Below, piece by piece: positions 59,100 to 64,000 of a stretch of 64,000 nt of DNA. A program made the position numbers and the translations under genes. This stretch comes from Microbacterium keratanolyticum (GTDB lineage: Bacteria > Actinomycetota > Actinomycetes > Actinomycetales > Microbacteriaceae). The notes under the pieces were generated by a model, which had not been told where the DNA came from, did no database searches, and saw only the letters and a program-made list of their open reading frames with translations. The stretch spans positions 1,922,001 through 1,986,000 of the forward strand of contig NZ_JAFBBQ010000001.1 of assembly GCF_016907255.1 (NCBI RefSeq). Direction: 5' to 3'. Each line of letters begins with the position of its first letter. Positions within the stretch are counted from its first letter, which is position 1.

Positions 59100-59968
59100 T
59101 GCGCGACACCGTCCGTCAGCTGTTCCTCGCGTCGCGTCCCATCAGCTGGATCAACACCGCCTATCCCTTCGCGGCCGCCTACCTGATGACGGCGCGCGAG
59201 ATCGATGCCAATCTCATCGTCGGGACGCTGTTCTTCCTCGTGCCCTACAACCTGCTCATGTACGGCATCAATGATGTGTTCGACTACGAGTCTGACCTGC
59301 GCAATCCGCGCAAGGGCGGCGCGCACGGTGCGGTGCTCGGAACGCGGATGCACCGCACGACGATCATCAGCGCGGTCGCTCTGAGCGCCCCGTTCCTGGT
59401 CTGGATGCTGGTCGTCGGCAACACCGCGAGCCGCATCGTGCTGGCGATCAGCGTGTTCTTCGTCCTGGCGTATTCGGTGCCGAAGCTGCGGTGGAAAGAG
59501 GTGCCCTTCCTCGACTCCTTCACGAGCGCCGTGCACTTCGTGTCACCCGCCGTGTACGGTCTCGTCCTCGCCGGGGCGCGCTGGGATGTGTCGCTTGTGC
59601 TCATCGTCATCGCGTTCCTCTGCTGGGGCATCGCAAGTCATGCCTTCGGTGCGGTGCAGGACATCACGTCCGACCGGGCGGCGGACATCTCGTCGGTCGG
59701 CACGGTGATGGGGGCAGCGCGAACAACCCGCTTCGCGCTGGCTGCCTATGCTGCGGCGGGCGTGCTCATGCTCTTCACGCCGTGGCCGGGCCCGCTGGCG
59801 GCCGTACTCGTGGTGCCATACCTCGTCGCGATCTGGCCCTTCCGCTCTCTCGCCGACGAGGAATGCGAGCAGGCGACGCGTGGATGGAAGAGGTTCCTCT
59901 GGCTCAACCAGATCGCCGGATTCGGTGTGACCATGCTGCTGATCTGGGTGTGGAATCTGCCGAGCTGA
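59099..59968 (+). CDS. crtEb: Lycopene elongase (UbiA-type prenyltransferase)
   Basis: 289 aa, seven to nine helices. The Asp-rich site is YGINDVFDYESDLRNPRKGG (Asn58, Asp59, Asp62, Asp66) with a second AVQDITSDRAADI. It adds dimethylallyl groups to both ends of lycopene to make C50 flavuxanthin-like intermediates, which CrtYe/Yf then cyclise; the operon thus makes a decaprenoxanthin-, sarcinaxanthin- or C.p.450-type pigment. Last gene of the operon; the following YaeQ gene has its own TAGGCT box. Confidence 0.94.
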   Translation: MRDTVRQLFLASRPISWINTAYPFAAAYLMTAREIDANLIVGTLFFLVPYNLLMYGINDVFDYESDLRNPRKGGAHGAVLGTRMHRTTIISAVALSAPFLVWMLVVGNTASRIVLAISVFFVLAYSVPKLRWKEVPFLDSFTSAVHFVSPAVYGLVLAGARWDVSLVLIVIAFLCWGIASHAFGAVQDITSDRAADISSVGTVMGAARTTRFALAAYAAAGVLMLFTPWPGPLAAVLVVPYLVAIWPFRSLADEECEQATRGWKRFLWLNQIAGFGVTMLLIWVWNLPS

Positions 59969-59991
59969 TCCCTCGCGTAGGCTCGTGAACT

Positions 59992-60531
59992 ATGGCTATC
60001 GGCGCGACCATCCACACGTTCACGGTGAATCTCGCCGATGTCGACCGCGGAGTCTATGAAGAGCTCACGCTGCGTGTCGCGCAGCATCCGTCCGAGACGC
60101 TGGCCTACATGATGACCCGCGTGCTGGCGTACTGCCTCGAGTACGAGGAGGGCATCGGCTTCAGCGAGGGCATCTCCTCGGTGGATGAGCCCGCGATCCT
60201 GGTGCGTGATCTCACCGGACGCGTGACCGGATGGATCGAGGTCGGCGCTCCGGATGCCACTCGTCTGCACTACGGCAGCAAACTCGCCGATCGCACGACG
60301 ATCTACACGCACCGCGACCCCGCCAAGGTCGTGATCCCGTGGGCAGGCAAGACGATTCACAACGCCGAGGCCATCACGCTGCACAGCTTCGACCCCGGGT
60401 TCATCGAAGACGCGGTTGCCGCGCTCGAACGCCGCAGCACCATGACCCTGTCGGTCACCGAGGGGCAGCTCTATCTCGAGCTCAACGGCACGCATCTGAG
60501 CTCCGCTGTTCACCAGCACCCGATTCAGTAG
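59992..60531 (+). CDS. YaeQ family protein
   Basis: 179 aa. Family landmarks: GATIHTFTVNLADVDRGVYEELTLRVAQHPSET, MMTRVLAYCLEYEEGIGFSEGI, DEPAILVRDLTGRVTGWIEVGAPDATRLH and the C-terminal SVTEGQLYLEL. YaeQ proteins have a nuclease-like PD-(D/E)XK fold (EVG-A-P region), with a debated role in transcription or virulence in enterobacteria. A TAGGCT box (59978-59983) ends 8 bases before the ATG. Independent of the carotenoid operon. Confidence 0.93.
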   Translation: MAIGATIHTFTVNLADVDRGVYEELTLRVAQHPSETLAYMMTRVLAYCLEYEEGIGFSEGISSVDEPAILVRDLTGRVTGWIEVGAPDATRLHYGSKLADRTTIYTHRDPAKVVIPWAGKTIHNAEAITLHSFDPGFIEDAVAALERRSTMTLSVTEGQLYLELNGTHLSSAVHQHPIQ

Positions 60532-60543
60532 ACAGCCGCGATG

Positions 60544-60571
60544 GCGGATGCTGCGTCGTCGTCGCATCCGC
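60544..60571. terminator. GCGGATGC/GCATCCGC hairpin between convergent genes
   Basis: GCGGATGC (60544-60551) and GCATCCGC (60564-60571) flank a 12-base loop TGCGTCGTCGTC. It starts 12 bases after the YaeQ stop and 1 base before the EamA stop on the other strand; probably a shared terminator. Same stem core as at 18960, 30290 and 35114. Confidence 0.75.
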
Positions 60572-60572
60572 G

Positions 60573-61472
60573 TCAGAGAGAGGTCTTCGGGCCTCGGCGT
60601 CGGAGTCCCTCGCCGGCGAGCAGGACGAGAGCGAGCGCGATCGCGGCGTAGGTCGGAAGCTCCTGCACGGACAACGGCTCTGCGAGCACCACGGTCGCGG
60701 CGACGATGAGCAGCACCGGCTCCAGGTAGCTGAGCATGCCGAAGAGGCTCAGCGGGAGAAGCTGGCTCGCGCCGATGTACAGAGCGAGCGCGCCGGCGCC
60801 GAGCACCGCGAACAGGCTCAGGCTGAGGGCTGAACCGGGATCGCGCAGGGTCGCCAGAGTCGGGTCATCGATCAGCAGAAGCGCGAGCGCGACCGGCAGG
60901 ATCAGGATCATCTCGGCGGTCAGGCCGGCGCTGCCCTCGATCCGCGCAAAACGGCGGACGGCGAAGTAGATCGGGTACCCGAGCGCCACGGCCAGCGTCT
61001 CCCACGACAGGGCGCCGAACTGCCAGACCTGATAGCCGACGCCGACGGCCGCGACGCTCACGGCGGCGATCCGCCACGGTCCCAGCCGCTCGCGGAAGAG
61101 GAGGCGTCCTGTGAGCGCGAGGGCGATCGGCATCACCAGATAGCCCAGTGCCAGGGGCAGCCCACGGCCTTCGCCGGGGGCCCACGTGAACAGCCATTGC
61201 TGAAAGCCCAGCATCGCCGAGGAGAGCATGATCGCGAGGATCAGGCGTGGATTGCCGCGCAGTCGTCGCAGAAGGCCGCGGAGTGCGGGCAGGCGGCGGG
61301 TGATGCCGAGGAAGCCGAGCAGCAGTGCGACGGCGAAGACGATGCGCCAGCCGAAGAACACGTTGCCGGTGAAATCGAGCGATGCCGACAGGATGAACAC
61401 GACGCCGAAGATGGTCGACGAGAGCACCGAGGCGATGACGCCGAGGCGTGCTCGGGGCGCGAACTCTGACAC
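60573..61472 (-). CDS. EamA/DMT superfamily transporter (RarD-like)
   Basis: 299 aa from GTG 61472. Ten hydrophobic helices in two EamA repeats: GVIASVLSSTIFGVVFILSASLDFTGNVFFGWRI and ALGYPIYFAVRRFARI, GALALYIGASQLLPLSLFGMLSYLEPVLLIVAATVVL. The order matches RarD-type exporters. Substrate unknown, probably a small metabolite. GGGAGAG lies 8-10 bases upstream of the GTG. The larger frame to 61973 includes non-homologous sequence overlapping divergent genes. Confidence 0.88.
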   Translation of the reverse strand: MSEFAPRARLGVIASVLSSTIFGVVFILSASLDFTGNVFFGWRIVFAVALLLGFLGITRRLPALRGLLRRLRGNPRLILAIMLSSAMLGFQQWLFTWAPGEGRGLPLALGYLVMPIALALTGRLLFRERLGPWRIAAVSVAAVGVGYQVWQFGALSWETLAVALGYPIYFAVRRFARIEGSAGLTAEMILILPVALALLLIDDPTLATLRDPGSALSLSLFAVLGAGALALYIGASQLLPLSLFGMLSYLEPVLLIVAATVVLAEPLSVQELPTYAAIALALVLLAGEGLRRRGPKTSL

Positions 61473-61553
61473 GGTACTGCTCTCCCGCCACGGAGGGCGA
61501 CCGGGCGTGCAATCCAGCCTATCCGGGTGACGCCGACGTGGGAGGATCGCAGC

Positions 61554-61838
61554 ATGACCACCGTGCGACTCACCGGACAACTTCGCTGCGCCACCGATGC
61601 CGACATCGCGCGCGTACGCGCGCACCTTCCCGAGCATGTGCGCCTGACGAGGGAAGAGCCGGGGTGTCTCTCGTTTGACGTCGTGCAGACGGCCGATCCG
61701 CTGATCTGGCAGGTCGATGAGGAGTTCGCGGATCCTGCCGCGTTCCGCGCGCATCAGGAACGGGCTGCAGACAGCGAGTGGGCGAAGGGCACGGTCGGAA
61801 TCGAACGGGCCTACACGGTCGAAGGCATGGGTGCGTGA
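61554..61838 (+). CDS. Antibiotic biosynthesis monooxygenase (ABM)-fold protein (YgiN-like)
   Basis: 94 aa. Ferredoxin-like ABM pattern: TVRLTGQLRCATDADIARVRAHLPEHVRLTREEPGCLSFDVVQTADP, WQVDEEFADPAAFRAHQERAADSEW. These dimers oxidise quinols or degrade signalling molecules; no cofactor site is visible. RBS GGAGGATCGC. Its stop overlaps the next start as GTGA, so the two are coupled. Confidence 0.85.
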   Translation: MTTVRLTGQLRCATDADIARVRAHLPEHVRLTREEPGCLSFDVVQTADPLIWQVDEEFADPAAFRAHQERAADSEWAKGTVGIERAYTVEGMGA

Positions 61839-62356
61839 AGCCCGGATCGGCGTCGGATGTGTCTCGCGTCGTGGAGCGGTTGCGATCCGCGGGGTGGCAG
61901 CATGCGCCCGCGCCCGCACCAGACGCGAACCTGCCGGCGCGCCTCGAGGGGGCGCTTCCGGATGCCATCGCATGGGTGAGCTCCTTCGGGCTGCTGTCGA
62001 ACGCGGCGGAGACGACGTGGTTTCTCTCCCGCGATGACTATGCGCGCGCCGACGCAGACGGTTTCGCCTGGGATGAGTTCGAGGTTCTCAGCAGGGACGC
62101 GGCCGACGATCCCGAGAGCCTCGCCGCGGTGGCGGCGTTCTGGCGGTCGCATCTGCCGATCCTTCAGTCGGTTGACGGCGCGTACGTGTATCTGGCCGTT
62201 CGCTCTGATGGTGCTGTCGTCTGCGGAGAGGAGCCCGAGTTCGAAGAGACGACCGTCGTCGCGGACAGCATCGGGCACCTGCTGGACCGGATCATCGCGG
62301 AACCCGTGGTGCCGGGCGACATCATCGACCGGCTGTTCTTTCGCAGCGCGGTGTAG
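61835..62356 (+). CDS. SMI1/KNR4-like protein
   Basis: 173 aa from GTG 61835. SMI1/KNR4-type pattern: RLEGALPDAIAWVSSFGLLSNAAETTWFLSRDDYA, FAWDEFEVLSRDAADD, LPILQSVDGAYVYLAVRSDGAVVCGEEPEFEETTVVADSIGHLLDRI. Such domains often act as immunity or scaffolding factors; no toxin gene sits next to it. Coupled to the upstream ABM gene. The N-terminus between 61778 and 61835 overlaps that gene and is rejected. Confidence 0.72.
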   Translation: MKPGSASDVSRVVERLRSAGWQHAPAPAPDANLPARLEGALPDAIAWVSSFGLLSNAAETTWFLSRDDYARADADGFAWDEFEVLSRDAADDPESLAAVAAFWRSHLPILQSVDGAYVYLAVRSDGAVVCGEEPEFEETTVVADSIGHLLDRIIAEPVVPGDIIDRLFFRSAV

Positions 62357-62377
62357 GGCACGCGCTCGCTCCGGAGA

Positions 62378-62719
62378 TCAGCGCCCCGCTGCCGCCGAAA
62401 CCACCGCGAAGAGGGCGACGGCGCCGACAGCGACCGAGAACAGCACGCTCACGAGCAGCAACCGCGCATCGGGCAGTCGAGAGGCATCCTCCACCGGTTC
62501 CAGCGCCCGATACGCTGCCCGGTAGCGCGCTCGTGCGGCAACCCACAGCAGCGCGGAGACGATGAGCCCGATGACCCCGGCGATGATCCACAGCGCCGAG
62601 TCGAGCATGACCGGAAGGATCCGCATGCTCACGAGCGACCCCACCGCGATGGCGAGAGCCGTCCGGCGCCAGGCGAGCTCGGTGCGCTCAGGCTGCAGGC
62701 CGACGTCGTAGAGAGCCAT
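62378..62719 (-). CDS. DUF202 membrane protein, copy A
   Basis: 113 aa. The N-terminus GLQPERTELAWRRTALAIAVGSLVSMRI is the DUF202 signature (ERTxLAWxRT), with three helices. Function unknown; often paired as YidG/YidH. ATG 62719 shares its A with the TGA of the upstream copy. Confidence 0.88.
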   Translation of the reverse strand: MALYDVGLQPERTELAWRRTALAIAVGSLVSMRILPVMLDSALWIIAGVIGLIVSALLWVAARARYRAAYRALEPVEDASRLPDARLLLVSVLFSVAVGAVALFAVVSAAAGR

Positions 62720-63078
62720 CAGAGCAGAGTCGCGATGACGATCAGGATGCCTGCGACGGTGACGGCGATGCCCACGGCGGGGGCGAGCAGCGACGCCGGC
62801 AGGGGAGTGTTCAGGCGCATCGCCTTCTCGCTGCGGATCCACCCGATCCACGCAAGCGCCGGGGTGATGATGCCGGCGATGATCAGCACGAGAGAAGCCG
62901 CGAACTTCAGGTCGGGCTGCAGATCGAGCCCAAGCAGTTCGAGGGCGACGCCACCGGCGATCAACGCGAGCGCGGTGCGGGTCCACGCGAGGAACGTGCG
63001 CTCGTTCGCGAAGGTGAAGCGGGCGTCGGGCTCGGTGCCGTGACGGTAGACGGCCTGCGGGAATCGGCGGTCAGACAT
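62719..63078 (-). CDS. DUF202 membrane protein, copy B (YidH-like)
   Basis: 119 aa. FTFANERTFLAWTRTALALIAGGVALELL is the YidH-type DUF202 motif, followed by two further helices. Cotranscribed with copy A through TGATG. Located between the SMI1-like gene (convergent) and the formylglycine-generating enzyme upstream on the same strand, 20 bases away, so the three may form one operon. Confidence 0.9.
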   Translation of the reverse strand: MSDRRFPQAVYRHGTEPDARFTFANERTFLAWTRTALALIAGGVALELLGLDLQPDLKFAASLVLIIAGIITPALAWIGWIRSEKAMRLNTPLPASLLAPAVGIAVTVAGILIVIATLL

Positions 63079-63098
63079 AGGTCTCCCATCGGTGGTCC

Positions 63099-64000
63099 TC
63101 AGAGCGCGACGGTACGGAAACCGGCGTTGCCCATCGAGGAATCGGGGGTGTTCTGCGAGCGCGCCGAGTTGCGGTAGCGGTTGCAGTAGGAGATGTGGCA
63201 GAGGAAGCTGCCGCCGCGCAGGACGCGGGAGGTTCCGGATGCTGCGCCTGTCGGGTTCGCGGATTCGGAACGCTCATAGTACGTGGGGTCGTACCAGTCA
63301 GCGCACCACTCCCACACGTTGCCGACGGTCTGCCACAGGCCGTAGCCGTTGGGCTCGAAGGTGCGCACGGGGGCCGTGGTGAGGAAGCCGTCGTCGAGCG
63401 TGTTCTCGCGGGGGAAGGTTCCCTGCCAGATGTTGACTCGCCATCCGCCGTCGTCGACCTCTGCGTCGCCCCACGGATACTTGGCGGCGTGCAGTCCGCC
63501 GCGGGAGGCGTACTCCCACTCGGCCTCCGTGGGCAGACGGCGGCCTGCCCACTCGCAGTAGGCCATCGCATCGTTCCAGCTCACGTGCACGACCGGGTGG
63601 TCACCGAGTCCTTCGATCGATGATTCGCTGCCGCCGGGATGTGCCCAGTCAGCGCCCCGTACGCCGAGCCACCATGGCGTTCCCGGGGGCTGGCCGAGGA
63701 TGTCTTCCTGCGGAGCAGCGAGTGCGAGGTGGAAGACAGCGGAGAATCCGAACGTCTCGGCCTCCGTGCGGTAGCCGGTCGCCGCCACGAAGGCGGCGAA
63801 GGCGTCGTTCGTGACGGAGGTCGCATCGATCGAGAAGGCGTCGATCGCGACCTCGTGCAGTGGGGTCTCGCCGTCACCGGGGTTGCGGTCGCCGGACGAG
63901 TCGCCCATGAGGAACGTGCCTGCGGGGATCTGCACCTGCTCGATCGAGTGGGTGCTGCCTGCCTGCGGGACCGGGGCTGCTTCTGCCGGGCGGGGCTGCA
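63099..64000 (-). CDS. Formylglycine-generating enzyme (SUMF1/FGE family), N-terminus outside the window
   Basis: About 300 residues visible; the frame is open to 64000, so the start is not in the window. Landmarks: IPAGTFLMGDSSGDRNPGDGE, VVHVSWNDAMAYCEWAGRRLPTEAEWEYASRGG, GNVWEWCADWY, and the catalytic core RGGSFLCHISYCNRYRNSARSQNTPDSS with two cysteines (Cys246 and Cys251 counted from GTG 63935) that bind Cu(I). It converts the active-site Cys of type I sulfatases to formylglycine with O2. The GFRTVAL end is typical. Sulfatase genes are expected upstream, beyond the window edge. Confidence 0.95.
   Translation of the reverse strand, partial: QPRPAEAAPVPQAGSTHSIEQVQIPAGTFLMGDSSGDRNPGDGETPLHEVAIDAFSIDATSVTNDAFAAFVAATGYRTEAETFGFSAVFHLALAAPQEDILGQPPGTPWWLGVRGADWAHPGGSESSIEGLGDHPVVHVSWNDAMAYCEWAGRRLPTEAEWEYASRGGLHAAKYPWGDAEVDDGGWRVNIWQGTFPRENTLDDGFLTTAPVRTFEPNGYGLWQTVGNVWEWCADWYDPTYYERSESANPTGAASGTSRVLRGGSFLCHISYCNRYRNSARSQNTPDSSMGNAGFRTVAL

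Noticed and set aside
1..64000. CRISPR array, IS element or prophage
   Set aside because: No regularly spaced repeats, transposase, integrase or phage structural genes were seen on either strand.

Overview
The window is a 64 kb piece of a high-GC actinobacterial chromosome, most likely Microbacteriaceae and probably Microbacterium. This rests on dense coding with third-position G/C, many ATGA/GTGA/TGATG start-stop overlaps, many TAnnnT-N6-ATG leaderless starts, a ClpC-type unfoldase, cytochrome bd with CydDC, and a C50-carotenoid operon (idi-crtE-crtB-crtI-crtYe-crtYf-crtEb) of the decaprenoxanthin type. There is no rRNA, IS element, prophage, plasmid replication gene or CRISPR array.

Layout. 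1-4.6 kb: sugar catabolism (partial DUF993 aldolase-like protein, two sugar-phosphate isomerase/epimerases, LacI regulator, glycerate kinase). 4.7-11 kb: pgm, pheA, a luciferase-like oxidoreductase, a CPA1 cation/proton antiporter and a phosphoribosyltransferase. 11-16.2 kb: small heat-shock operon with a divergent MerR/HspR-like regulator, a dicarboxylate symporter, an SDR enzyme, and a three-gene operon of two DUF2975 membrane proteins plus an XRE regulator. 16.4-24 kb: clpC, a TPP-dependent decarboxylase, a class A flavin monooxygenase, a GNAT acetyltransferase and an exported protein. 24.05-24.33 kb: a gene-free gap that looks like a small RNA locus with three TCCCCA-loop hairpins. 24.3-27 kb: SseB-like protein, two small membrane proteins and radA. 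27-33.7 kb: a four-cysteine HTH regulator with paired operators, then cydABDC. 33.7-36.4 kb: SRPBCC protein, Fe/2OG-like oxygenase, a MetE/UROD-like protein and tRNA-Ser(CGA). 36.5-41.5 kb: accessory surface region with a frameshifted gene, a Tat-type exported protein, a thioester/VaFE sortase-anchored adhesin, and one polypeptide joining an ECF sigma factor, an anti-sigma zinc finger, a membrane segment and an extracellular domain. 41.5-53.9 kb: DUF1992, cinA with a 15-aa leaderless leader ORF, FAD-Rieske oxidoreductase, internally deleted phosphotransferase remnant, TagE-like glycosyltransferase, several membrane proteins, and an MFS exporter. 53.9-60 kb: MarR regulator divergent from the carotenoid operon. 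60-64 kb: YaeQ, EamA transporter, small monooxygenase, SMI1-like protein, two DUF202 proteins and a formylglycine-generating enzyme that runs off the window.

How the parts fit. The carotenoid genes overlap end to start and give a full route from IPP to a cyclised C50 carotenoid; the divergent MarR protein and a GCTAG-N5-CTAGC palindrome between start codon and -10 box give a simple control circuit. The cyd genes are preceded by a regulator with a possible Fe-S site and related ATTAT(T)CACGG boxes. The adhesin and the membrane-spanning sigma factor sit next to each other and may form a surface-sensing module.

The most novel items are the multi-hairpin RNA locus, the one-piece sigma/anti-sigma/sensor protein, a repeat-like insertion inside cydD, a recurrent GAGAAACCAC palindromic intergenic element, and a GCGGATGC/GCATCCGC word that is abundant in genes and forms the stems of several intergenic hairpins.
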